Below the pieces are notes generated by a model. That model did not search any database, was not told where the DNA came from, and was given only the letters and a program-made list of their open reading frames with translations. Position numbers and translations under genes: made by a program. From CAVUDO01 sp963740255 (lineage in GTDB: Bacteria > Actinomycetota > Actinomycetes > Mycobacteriales > Cryptosporangiaceae), in contig CAVUDO010000002.1 of the NCBI GenBank assembly GCA_963740255.1, forward strand, positions 1,550,001-1,614,000: a stretch of 64,000 nt of DNA, in the 5' to 3' direction. Of the stretch, positions 1-7,041 are shown piece by piece (within the stretch, counting starts at the first letter, position 1; the number at the start of each line of letters is the position of its first letter).

Positions 1-773
1 GCTCGCAGTCCGGCCTGTTCTCCTCGCCGGTCCGCAGCGCCTGGCTGGACATCCCGTCGCTGGTCGAGGCCGCGGTGCAGACCGCCGCCACCGGTGCGAC
101 CGAATTCTGCATCGTCGCCGCCGTGCGAGGTCCGGACGCCCGGCTGATGGCGCAGATGCGTGAGGGCGTCGCGGCGATCCGGGCGGCCGTCGAGATCAAC
201 GTCGCCGCCTCGCTCGGCATGCTCACCCAGGACCAGGTGGACGAGCTGGCCGCCATCGGCGTGCACCGCTACAACCACAACCTGGAGACGGCCCGCTCGC
301 ATTTCCCCGCGGTGGTGACCACCCACACCTGGGAGGAGCGCTGGGAGACGCTGCGGATGGTGCGCGACGCCGGCATGGAGGTCTGCTGCGGCGGCATCGT
401 CGGAATGGGCGAGAGCCGGGCCCAGCGGGCCGAGTTCGCCGCCCAGCTGGCCGAACTGCAGCCCGACGAGGTGCCGCTGAACTTCCTCAACCCCCGGCCG
501 GGCACCCCGTTCGGAGACCTGCCGGTGATGCCGGCCACCGAGGCCCTGAGGACGATCGCGATGTTCCGGCTGGCGTTGCCGCGCACGATCCTGCGGTACG
601 CGGGCGGACGCGAGGTCACCCTCGGCGACCTTGCCGGGAAGGGCGTGCTGGGCGGCATCAACGCGGTCATCGTCGGGAACTACCTGACCACGCTGGGCCG
701 TCCGGCCACCGAGGACCTGGACATGCTGGCCGATCTGCAGATGCCGATCAAAGCGCTCTCGGCGACGCTCTGA
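1..773 (+). CDS. bioB: Biotin synthase BioB, 5' end missing
   Basis: The reading frame is open from the first base and encodes the C-terminal two thirds or so of biotin synthase, the radical-SAM enzyme that inserts sulfur into dethiobiotin. Visible family landmarks are SQSGLFSSPVRSAWLDIPSL at the start of the fragment, TEFCIVAAVRGP, YNHNLET, CCGGIVGMGE, NFLNPRPGTPF and the late YAGGRE. The N-terminal CxxxCxxC loop that binds the SAM [4Fe-4S] cluster lies upstream of the window. The stop is TGA at 771-773. A GNAT gene follows after 65 bp and bsaP after that, so the biotin synthase and its actinobacterial helper are probably co-expressed. Identification is very secure; only the start is unknown. 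Confidence 0.97.
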   Translation, partial: SQSGLFSSPVRSAWLDIPSLVEAAVQTAATGATEFCIVAAVRGPDARLMAQMREGVAAIRAAVEINVAASLGMLTQDQVDELAAIGVHRYNHNLETARSHFPAVVTTHTWEERWETLRMVRDAGMEVCCGGIVGMGESRAQRAEFAAQLAELQPDEVPLNFLNPRPGTPFGDLPVMPATEALRTIAMFRLALPRTILRYAGGREVTLGDLAGKGVLGGINAVIVGNYLTTLGRPATEDLDMLADLQMPIKALSATL

Positions 774-838
774 GCATCCGTCCGAATCGAGCCAGAGGCA
801 CGGTCCTGCCCGGACGCTGCCTCTGGTAGACAAACACC

Positions 839-1363
839 GTGACAACGTCGTCTCCCCCGCCGCGGTCGGTCGGGGTCATCACCGTCCGTCCCGCCCGCCC
901 GTCCGAGTACGCGGCCGTCGGCGACCTCGCCCTTGCCGCGTACTCCGGGGACGGACTGATCGAGGACGATTCCGACTACGCCACCGAACTGCGCAACGCC
1001 GCGGACCGCGCCGAGCACTGCGACCTGCTCGTCGCCGTGGACGATGTCGGCGCGCTGCTGGGCACCGTGACGTACTGCCTGCCGGGTTCGCCGTACGCCG
1101 AGCTTTCCCGGGACGGCCAGGCGGAGTTCCGGATGCTGGCGGTGGCTCCGTCCGCGCGGGGCCAGGGAGTCGGCGCCCGGTTGGTCCGGGCATGCATCGA
1201 CCGGGCCGCGCGACACGGCTGCCGGAGCCTGGTGCTCTCGTCCCGGCCGCAGATGCAGGCCGCCCGGGCCCTCTACGACCGCCTCGGCTTCGAACGCACA
1301 CCGCACCTGGACTGGACGCCGATGCCCAACATCGAGTTGCTGGCCTACACGAAGACCCTGTGA
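839..1363 (+). CDS. GNAT family N-acetyltransferase
   Basis: A 174-residue protein with one GNAT fold. The acetyl-CoA pyrophosphate-binding loop is visible in LAVAPSARGQGVGARLVRAC (R/Q-x-x-G-x-G/A signature), followed by the beta5-alpha4 segment LYDRLGFERTP near the end. It would transfer an acetyl group from acetyl-CoA to an unknown amine substrate. The start is GTG at 839. The last codon overlaps the GTG of bsaP by 4 bp (GTGA), so the two are translationally coupled. Its position between bioB and bsaP suggests operon membership but does not reveal a role in biotin metabolism. Family assignment is firm; the substrate is unknown. Confidence 0.88.
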   Translation: MTTSSPPPRSVGVITVRPARPSEYAAVGDLALAAYSGDGLIEDDSDYATELRNAADRAEHCDLLVAVDDVGALLGTVTYCLPGSPYAELSRDGQAEFRMLAVAPSARGQGVGARLVRACIDRAARHGCRSLVLSSRPQMQAARALYDRLGFERTPHLDWTPMPNIELLAYTKTL

Positions 1364-1551
1364 GCGCAGTGGATCCCTACTGCGGTCGCTGCGGCGAACC
1401 GGCCGCCGGCGCCGGCCATGCCGCGTGCGTGGCCGCACTGCGCCTGGAACCGCCACGATTCTGCACGCACTGTCGCCGCCGGATGGTGGTCCAGGTGAAC
1501 CCGACCGGCTGGACGGCCCGCTGCGTCGAGCACGGCCTGACCACCGGCTGA
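1360..1551 (+). CDS. bsaP: Biotin synthase auxiliary protein BsaP
   Basis: A 63-residue cysteine-rich protein that begins MSAVDPYCGRCGEP and contains PRFCTHCRRRM and a later TARCVEHGL. Its cysteines at positions 8, 11, 21, 31, 34 and 50 suit an Fe-S or zinc site. Small proteins of this kind next to bioB in actinobacteria (Rv1590 type) are known as BsaP and support BioB turnover, probably by supplying or repairing the auxiliary cluster. I chose GTG 1360 because it makes a GTGA overlap with the GNAT stop and removes the arginine-rich read-through upstream. Gene length, cysteine pattern and neighbourhood agree; the exact chemistry is inferred from the family. Confidence 0.85.
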   Translation: MSAVDPYCGRCGEPAAGAGHAACVAALRLEPPRFCTHCRRRMVVQVNPTGWTARCVEHGLTTG

Positions 1552-1663
1552 CCGACGGGCACCGAGCCCTTCCTCGGCGCCGGACATGTGTTACCTGCAG
1601 GACCTTTTCACCGCGCCGGAGGCCCCGCGGCAAGGGCGTGGCGCAGGCGCTGACGGGCGCCCA

Positions 1664-1879
1664 CTAGGAGACGACAGCTACCAGGTCGCCCTCTTGGACC
1701 GAGTCGCCCTCGTTGACGGCCAGCTCGCTCACCGTGCCGTCGACCTCGGTGAGGACGGGGATTTCCATCTTCATCGACTCGAGGATCATCAGGGTGTCGC
1801 CCTCGGAGACCTGGTCGCCCACGGTCACGACGATCTTCCACACATTGGCGGGAATCTCGGCGCGGATCTCCTCGGCCAT
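1664..1879 (-). CDS. Small biotin/lipoyl-carrier protein (BCCP-like)
   Basis: A 71-residue stand-alone biotinyl domain. The biotin attachment motif ESMKMEIPV carries the modified lysine at residue 37, and the flanking beta-hammerhead (GDQVSEGDTLMIL and EGDSVQEGDLVAVVS) is complete. It should be biotinylated by BirA and act as a mobile carboxyl carrier for an acyl-CoA or pyruvate-type carboxylase; the partner is not in this window. It corresponds to the small biotinylated protein TB7.3 (Rv3221c) found near sigH in mycobacteria, and the order is similar here. The start ATG at 1879 has a GAGGGAG ribosome site about 5 bp upstream. Longer readings in the same frame have arginine-rich, non-domain sequence and were discarded. 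Confidence 0.9.
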   Translation of the reverse strand: MAEEIRAEIPANVWKIVVTVGDQVSEGDTLMILESMKMEIPVLTEVDGTVSELAVNEGDSVQEGDLVAVVS

Positions 1880-2149
1880 GACCACTCCCTCTGTCGATCG
1901 TCCACCGGCCCGTACGTCACTGGTAGCGGGCGGAGCTGCCCGGGCTGCGCTGTCCGGGAGCATCCAATCACGCCCGCCCCCGACGCGTCCGCCAGGACGC
2001 CCGTACGGCGCCGGGTCAGGAACGCCGGCCGCCGACGCCGGGCGGAGCTGCCGGGCCGCTCGTGGGATGCTGGGCACCGGTCCGGTCGGAGCGGTGCCGC
2101 TCCGGCCTCGTGACCGCACCGCCCGTCAGGAGCAGAGAGGAGTACGCCT

Positions 2150-2224
2150 GTGGCACGGAAGGCTCGCAAGAAGAAGGCCCGCAAGAAGAAGAAGGCCAAT
2201 CACGGTCGCCGTCCGAACAGCTGA
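2150..2224 (+). CDS. Large-subunit ribosomal protein bL37
   Basis: A 24-residue, extremely basic peptide (MARKARKKKARKKKKANHGR followed by RPNS). The terminal KANHG-R/K-RPN is the hallmark of bL37, the tiny 50S protein first seen in mycobacterial ribosome structures. The start is GTG 2150, preceded by AGAGAGGAG with a 7-bp spacer, a strong ribosome-binding site for so short a gene. It sits tail-to-tail with rsrA, with only 8 bp between the stops. The sigH-rsrA-bL37-biotin carrier neighbourhood resembles that of mycobacteria. It is easily missed by gene callers because of its length. Confidence rests on the C-terminal signature and the ribosome site. Confidence 0.85.
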   Translation: MARKARKKKARKKKKANHGRRPNS

Positions 2225-2232
2225 CCGACCGT

Positions 2233-2619
2233 CTAGCGACGGGTGTCGCCCACGTCGGCGGAGGTGTCCTCCGCCGCTGGGGCGACGCTCTCCACCTGGG
2301 TGACCTCGACCTGGGACACCTCGACCTGGGACACCTCGATGCCGATCACCCGGCCGTCCACGTCGAACACGGCGACATCGCGGATCTTGGCGATAAGCCG
2401 CTCGCGCAGGCCGTCCGGGGCCAGGTCGTTGCCGCAGCAGCGGGCGACCAGGGCCTTGACCTCCTGCTCGATGCCGAACTCGCGCAGGCACGGGTGGCAC
2501 TCGTCCAGGTGCTGCCGGATCTGGTCGCGACCGGTCTGCTCGCCCTCGGAGTCCAGGTAGAGGTAGACGGCGGCCAGCACGTCGGTGCAGTCGGTCTCGT
2601 GGGGTTGGCCGCAGCTCAC
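2233..2619 (-). CDS. rsrA: Redox-sensing anti-sigma factor RsrA/RshA
   Basis: A 128-residue zinc-binding anti-sigma factor (ZAS family) that holds SigH/SigR inactive until its thiols are oxidised. The ligands fall exactly where RsrA has them: Cys11, His37, Cys41 and Cys44 (H-x3-C-x2-C in HLDECHPC), with Cys3, Cys61 and Cys62 as further thiols. The start is GTG 2619, overlapping the sigH stop by 4 bp, so sigma and anti-sigma are made in near-stoichiometric amounts. The tail contains an unusual VSQVE-VSQVE-VTQVE triplication encoded by 15-bp tandem repeats. RNA polymerase sigma binding is inferred from the family. Confidence 0.95.
   Translation of the reverse strand: MSCGQPHETDCTDVLAAVYLYLDSEGEQTGRDQIRQHLDECHPCLREFGIEQEVKALVARCCGNDLAPDGLRERLIAKIRDVAVFDVDGRVIGIEVSQVEVSQVEVTQVESVAPAAEDTSADVGDTRR
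2300..2344. repeat. 15-bp tandem repeat within rsrA tail
   Basis: Two adjacent copies of ctcgacctgggacac, plus a diverged third (ctccacctgggtgac) immediately before them, encode the pentapeptide series VSQVE, VSQVE, VTQVE in the C-terminal tail of RsrA. The unit length is a multiple of three, so copy number can change without a frameshift. Confidence 0.8.
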
Positions 2620-3551
2620 GAGACTTCCCCCGCCGTCGTCACGGCGCCGCCGCGGACGAGCGCGGTGCCGGCCGGGCTTTCGCGGATAATGCCCCGCTCC
2701 AGGGCGTAGTCCTCCAGCAGGTTCCGGAGGTTGCGCCGGCCGCGGTGCAGCCGGGACATCACCGTACCGATCGGCGTGCCCATGATCTCGGCGATCTCCT
2801 TGTAGGCGAACCCCTCGACGTCGGCCAGGTACACCGCGAGCCGGAACTCCTCCGGCAGCTGCTGCAGGGCGTCCTTCACGTCGGAGTCGGGAAGCCGGTC
2901 GAGCGCCTCCACCTCGGCCGAGCGCAGCCCCGAGGACGTGTGCGACTCGGCCGCCGCGAGCTGCCAGTCCTCGATCTGCTCGGTCGGATTCTGCTGCGGC
3001 TGGCGCTGCTTCTTGCGGTAGTTGTTGATGAAGGTGTTCGTCAGGATGCGGTAGAGCCAGGCCTTGAGGTTGGTGCCCGGCTGGAACTGGTGGAAGGCCA
3101 CGTACGCCTTCACGAACGCCTCCTGGACCAGGTCCTCCGCGTCGGCCGGGTTCCGGGTCATCCGCAGGGCGGCCGCGTAGAGCTGGTCGAGGAAGGGCAA
3201 CGCGTCGTGCTCGAAGCGCGCGTTGCGCTCCTCGACGGTCTCCTCGGCGGCCGGGTCACGGGTCTCGCCCGGGACGGCGTCGTCCACGGCGGATGCCAAG
3301 AGCACTCCCGTCGGGCTGTTCGTGCGGGTCGGGTTCTCCTGCGACGGTACGCCGGTCCCGCCCGGGGCGCCGGTGCCGCCACGGCCGAGGGTGACAGAGA
3401 TCGCGCCGACCGGCGACCCGGAAACCCCCACGGAGGCCGGCTCGACGGCCGCGCCCGGGGCGTCGGGCGGCGGCACCGCGGCCGGCCACCTCGGCGCCGA
3501 CAGCAGCCTCGCCACCCGGTCGCGGGCAGACTCACCCAACACGTCGTGCAT
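2616..3551 (-). CDS. sigH: ECF sigma factor SigH/SigR (thiol-oxidative stress)
   Basis: A 311-residue ECF sigma factor. Region 2 (from about residue 113: NPADAEDLVQEAFVKAYVAF, then GTNLKAWLYRILTNTFINNY) and region 4 (ADVEGFAYKEIAEIMGTPIG, then TVMSRLHRGR) are nearly those of SigH/SigR. It directs thiol-oxidative and heat-stress genes and is held by RsrA, encoded directly downstream with a GTGA overlap. The chosen ATG 3551 has GGGAGG 5 bp upstream and lies about 27 nt after a SigH-type promoter. This start gives a Gly/Pro/Ala-rich N-terminal extension of roughly 110 residues that mycobacterial SigH lacks. Streptomyces SigR has a longer unstable isoform, and an internal start (GTG 3287 or TTG 3299) could give a short form here; neither internal start has a convincing ribosome site. 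Confidence 0.95.
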   Translation of the reverse strand: MHDVLGESARDRVARLLSAPRWPAAVPPPDAPGAAVEPASVGVSGSPVGAISVTLGRGGTGAPGGTGVPSQENPTRTNSPTGVLLASAVDDAVPGETRDPAAEETVEERNARFEHDALPFLDQLYAAALRMTRNPADAEDLVQEAFVKAYVAFHQFQPGTNLKAWLYRILTNTFINNYRKKQRQPQQNPTEQIEDWQLAAAESHTSSGLRSAEVEALDRLPDSDVKDALQQLPEEFRLAVYLADVEGFAYKEIAEIMGTPIGTVMSRLHRGRRNLRNLLEDYALERGIIRESPAGTALVRGGAVTTAGEVS

Positions 3552-3584
3552 CGAACCTCCCGGTCGTGCGTTCACGGTGGGGTG

Positions 3585-3610
3585 AACAGCGGGAGCCGGG
3601 GAGATGTTCC
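3585..3610 (-). promoter_or_regulatory. SigH/SigR-type autoregulatory promoter of sigH
   Basis: On the minus strand GGAAC (3610-3606), 18 bp, then GTT (3587-3585) matches the SigR/SigH consensus GGAAY-N18-GTT. Transcription would begin about 27 nt before the sigH ATG. Positive autoregulation is known for this sigma family; here it is inferred from the match and position. Confidence 0.7.
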
Positions 3611-3672
3611 ATCCGGAGCCAGACCAGGCCGTTCGGAACGAGAACCGGCCCGGTCCGGTGGACGACCTGGGC

Positions 3673-4269
3673 TCAGCGCGCCCAGCCGTGGCGGCAGAGC
3701 CATGCCACCACCAGCGCGGCGACCTGGTCGGCCGCCCGGACCAGGCCATGGTCGGCACCGGGTACGACCTCGATCGTCACGCCGGGCCCCGCGGCGGGAA
3801 CGCCGAACGGGTCGCGGTCGCCGTTGACCACGAGGGTCGGCAGGCCGGTGGCGAGTTCGGGCGAGCGGGACCGGTCGGGCCGGCCGGGCGGGTGCTCGGG
3901 GAACGCGAGCGCGACGATCCCCACGGCGCCGACCGCGGCCGCCGTCCGACAGGCCACCCGGGCGCCGCTGGACCGGCCGCCGACGACCAGCGGCACCTCC
4001 GCCAGGCGGGGCAGCAGGTCCGCGGCCACCGCGGTGAACGCCTCGTCGAGGTGGCCGGCCGGCGCGGGAGGACGCCGGCCAGCCACCCGGTACGGCTGGG
4101 TCACCCTGGCCACCGCGACGCCGGCCAGCAGGCACGCGTCGCGAACGGCGACCAGATCCGGGGCGTCGACGTTGCCTCCTGCTCCGTGGCCGAGCACGAC
4201 CAGCGCACTCGGAGACACACCGGGCAGGTCCAGGGCAACGCGGGCCACACCCCGGCTGGTGGGCAGCAT
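3673..4269 (-). CDS. Small alpha/beta-hydrolase family protein (KANL3/Tex30-like)
   Basis: A 198-residue protein with an alpha/beta-hydrolase core. It shows LVVLGHGAGGNVDAPDLVA near the N-terminus (oxyanion-hole region), a VVGGRSSGARVA nucleophile elbow (G-x-S-x-G like) in the middle, LPTLVVNGDRDPFGVP before the acid residue and GADHGL supplying the histidine. These short proteins are annotated as alpha/beta-hydrolase-like, with no established substrate. The start was placed at ATG 4269 (MLPTSRG); longer readings overlap the upstream WhiB gene. It follows that gene by 17 bp in the same direction and precedes the sigH promoter. Confidence 0.8.
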   Translation of the reverse strand: MLPTSRGVARVALDLPGVSPSALVVLGHGAGGNVDAPDLVAVRDACLLAGVAVARVTQPYRVAGRRPPAPAGHLDEAFTAVAADLLPRLAEVPLVVGGRSSGARVACRTAAAVGAVGIVALAFPEHPPGRPDRSRSPELATGLPTLVVNGDRDPFGVPAAGPGVTIEVVPGADHGLVRAADQVAALVVAWLCRHGWAR

Positions 4270-4286
4270 CCAGCCGTCGGCGGGGT

Positions 4287-4676
4287 TCAGCGCGGATGGT
4301 CCGCCGACTCGACCACCGCCGACGTGGCTGTCTTGAACGACGTCGGGGCGCCGGCGAGGCCCCTGCAGTTCCGCCATGCCACCAGCATGGCCCGCCGCTC
4401 CCGCGGCGTCGTCGCGCCCCACACGCCTTCGCAGTCGCCCGCGTTGAGGGCGGCCGCCAGGCACTCGGCCTGCACGGGGCATTCCTGGCAGAACCCGAGC
4501 GCTGACTCGGCGGGTTCGGTGGGCAGGGGGAAGAAGGTCTCCGGGTCGACGGTGCGGCAGAGTCCCCGCGTCCGCCACGTCGGGTCGTTGGGTCGTGCGG
4601 CGCGTGCCCGCAGCAGTCGCGGATCGCGACTCGCGGCTAGCACCTCGTGCGGCCTCGGCAACCTGGCCCGCGTCAC
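4287..4676 (-). CDS. WhiB-family Fe-S transcriptional regulator
   Basis: A 129-residue WhiB-like protein. Four cysteines at positions 40, 63, 66 and 72 (GLC, FCQEC, AEC) should bind a [4Fe-4S] cluster, and GVWGATTPRERR is the turn plus basic tail that contacts sigma region 4 and DNA. The start GTG 4676 follows GGAAGGAG with a 7-bp spacer. There are about 36 extra residues ahead of the first domain residues (PTWRTRGLC), and the C-terminus adds two further cysteines (82 and 104). The subclass is not clear; it is not WhiB7, which is encoded at 30.1-30.4 kb. The downstream hydrolase is probably in the same transcript. Confidence 0.92.
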   Translation of the reverse strand: MTRARLPRPHEVLAASRDPRLLRARAARPNDPTWRTRGLCRTVDPETFFPLPTEPAESALGFCQECPVQAECLAAALNAGDCEGVWGATTPRERRAMLVAWRNCRGLAGAPTSFKTATSAVVESADHPR

Positions 4677-4940
4677 GTGACGACTCCTTCCTGAGCGCGT
4701 GGGGCACACGCGCCCTGTTGCTTTCCGGCCGGTCCGGCGGGGCCTTCGCGTCCTGATTCGGGACGCTGCGGTCTGCACTGAACGCGACTGGCTGAACTCG
4801 CTACGTGATGGTGAACGAGGGATGTGTAGCCGCCGTTACGGGGTATCGCAGAAGAACGTCGGAATCGGCTGCCGGCGCCTGTCCGACCCCCCCGGCGGCC
4901 CCCTGGTGGCTGGCGATCCCGACCGCGGAGGAGCCGCAGA

Positions 4941-5666
4941 TCAGAACAGCCTGTCGTCCAGGCCCACCGGTGCGGGCGTGTCCAGCGGCACCCGCCCGAC
5001 CAGCTCCGGGCCCTCGTTCGCGACCTTGCCGACGGCCGGGCCGACCGGACGGATCTCCAACCCGCGCAGCACCGAGGGCGGGGGCGGCGCCAGCAGCACC
5101 TCCGGCTCGGCCACCTCCTCGCCCAGCCACGCCGCCCACCGCGAGGCCGGCAGCACCAGCGGCATCCGGTCGTGGACGGCCGCCAGTTCCCCCGCCGCCG
5201 CGGTGGTGACCACCGTGCAGCTGAGCAGCCGGTCGCCCTCCCCGCCCCAGACCTCCCAGAGGCCGGCGAACGCCAGCCCGGAGCCGTCCTCGGGCGTCAT
5301 GTAGTACGCCTGCTTGCCGGGGGCGTGTTCACGCCGGACCCACTCGTACCAGCCGTCGGCCGGCACCAGGCACCGGCGCCGCGCGAAGGCACTGCGGAAT
5401 GCCGGCTTGTCGGCCAGCGAGTCGTCCCGTGCGTTGATCATCCGGGCGCCGCCGGAGAGATCCTTGGCCCACGACGGCACCAGCCCCCACCGCACGGCCT
5501 CCACCACCCGGGCCTGCGCGGAGCGGGACCGCCGCACCACGTGCACCCGGTCGGTCGGCGCGACGTTGTAGGCGGGGCGCAACGGCTCGTCGACGGTGAG
5601 GTCGACGGCGTCGAACTCGGCCGCGAGATCGTGCGCGTTCTTCGTCGACGCGTACCGGCCACACAC
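4941..5666 (-). CDS. SRAP-domain abasic-site protein (YedK/HMCES family)
   Basis: A 241-residue SOS-response-associated peptidase. After removal of Met1, Cys2 (MCGRYAS) forms the covalent thiazolidine link to abasic sites in single-stranded DNA; Asn34 (YNVAPT), Glu108 (DGWYEW) and His165 (VHDRMP) complete the active site. The protein shields abasic sites at replication forks and can self-reverse the crosslink. The start is the GTG at 5666, the only one that puts the cysteine second. It is divergent from aroA with 67 bp between starts. A homologue occupies the same position next to aroA in mycobacteria (Rv3226c, from memory). Confidence 0.95.
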   Translation of the reverse strand: MCGRYASTKNAHDLAAEFDAVDLTVDEPLRPAYNVAPTDRVHVVRRSRSAQARVVEAVRWGLVPSWAKDLSGGARMINARDDSLADKPAFRSAFARRRCLVPADGWYEWVRREHAPGKQAYYMTPEDGSGLAFAGLWEVWGGEGDRLLSCTVVTTAAAGELAAVHDRMPLVLPASRWAAWLGEEVAEPEVLLAPPPPSVLRGLEIRPVGPAVGKVANEGPELVGRVPLDTPAPVGLDDRLF

Positions 5667-5733
5667 ACCCCCAGGATAGGGACGCCCCCGACGGTCTCAC
5701 CACCGAACGCCACCGAGGGGCAGACTGGTCGGC

Positions 5734-7041
5734 ATGCGGGAACCGTTCCTCGACCCCTGGCCGGCACCCCGGGCCGAGACGCCGGTGCGGGCGGCCGTGA
5801 CCATGCCCGGCTCCAAGTCGATGACCAACCGTGCGCTGCTGCTGGCCGCCCTGGCCGACGCACCGTCCGTGCTCCGGGTTCCGCTGCGCAGCCGAGACAC
5901 GGTGCTGATGGCGGCGGCGCTCCGGTCGCTCGGCGTCCGGGTCGAGGACGGTCCCGACGCCGCGTGGCTGGTCACGCCCGCGCCGCTGCGTGGGCCCGCA
6001 GCCGTGGACTGCGGGTTGGCCGGCACCGTGATGCGGTTCGTCCCGGCGGCGGCCGTGCTGGCCGACGGGCCGGTGTCCTTCGACGGCGACGCGCGGGCCC
6101 GGGAACGCCCGATGAGCGTGCTGCTGGACGCCCTGCGCGCGCTCGGTGCCGACCTGGCCGACGACGGCCGGGGCGCCCTGCCGTTCACCGTGCGGGGGCG
6201 CGGCGGGCTGGCCGGCGGGAGCGTCACGCTCGACGCGTCGGCGTCCTCCCAGCTCGTCTCGGCGCTGCTGCTCGCGGGCGCCCGTTACGACAAGGGCGTG
6301 GCGGTGCACCACGTCGGCAAGCCGGTGCCGAGCCTCCCGCACGTCGCGATGACCGTCGCGATGCTCCGCGACGCCGGCGTCGCGGTGGACGACAGCGAGC
6401 CGGACACCTGGCGGGTCGAGCCCGGCCCGATCACCCCGCTCGACCTCGACATCGAGCCGGACCTGTCCAACGCCGCCCCGTTCCTGGCCGCGGCGTTGGC
6501 CACCGGAGGCAAGGTCACGGTGGCCGGCTGGCCGAGGCGCACGGTGCAGGCCGGCGACGCCCTGCGCGACCTGCTCGCCCGGATGGGCGGCCGGGTCACC
6601 CTCGACCAGCGCGGGCTCACCGTCGCCGCGGGGGAGCGGCTCCGGGGACTGGACGCCGACCTGAGCGAGGTCGGCGAGCTCACCCCGGTGCTGGCCGCCC
6701 TGTGCGCGCTCGCCGAATCCCCGTCGCACCTGCGGGGCATCGCCCACCTGCGGGGCCACGAGACCGACCGGCTGGCCGCGCTGGCCACCGAGCTGACCGC
6801 GCTGGGCGCCGACGTCACCGAACACGCCGACGGCCTGGATCTGCGGCCCCGCCCGCTCCATGGGGGGGTCTTCGGGACGTACGACGACCACCGGCTGGCC
6901 CAGGCCGGCGCAGTGCTGGGGCTGGCCGTCGACGGGATCGCCGTGCAGAACGTGGCCACCACGGCCAAGACGCTGCCGGACTTCGTCGGCCAGTGGCAGG
7001 CGATGCTGGCCGGCACCGGCCCCGCGGGAGGTCCACGCTGA
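5734..7041 (+). CDS. aroA: 3-phosphoshikimate 1-carboxyvinyltransferase (EPSP synthase)
   Basis: A 435-residue EPSP synthase that joins PEP to shikimate-3-phosphate in the sixth step of the shikimate pathway. Landmarks are the N-terminal PGSKSMTNRALLLAA, CGLAGTVMRF (the LDxGNAGTxxR equivalent, shortened as usual in actinobacteria), SSQLVSALLL, and GTYDDHRLAQAGAVLGL near the end. The two inside-out alpha/beta domains appear complete. The stop overlaps the likely CTG start of rsgA, so the two genes form a coupled pair. No truncation is seen. Confidence 0.97.
   Translation: MREPFLDPWPAPRAETPVRAAVTMPGSKSMTNRALLLAALADAPSVLRVPLRSRDTVLMAAALRSLGVRVEDGPDAAWLVTPAPLRGPAAVDCGLAGTVMRFVPAAAVLADGPVSFDGDARARERPMSVLLDALRALGADLADDGRGALPFTVRGRGGLAGGSVTLDASASSQLVSALLLAGARYDKGVAVHHVGKPVPSLPHVAMTVAMLRDAGVAVDDSEPDTWRVEPGPITPLDLDIEPDLSNAAPFLAAALATGGKVTVAGWPRRTVQAGDALRDLLARMGGRVTLDQRGLTVAAGERLRGLDADLSEVGELTPVLAALCALAESPSHLRGIAHLRGHETDRLAALATELTALGADVTEHADGLDLRPRPLHGGVFGTYDDHRLAQAGAVLGLAVDGIAVQNVATTAKTLPDFVGQWQAMLAGTGPAGGPR

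Noticed and set aside
5172..7037. Long upstream extension of the rsgA frame
   Set aside because: It runs through SRAP and aroA in the wrong frame or strand and is arginine-rich; only the part from 7038 is homologous to RsgA.
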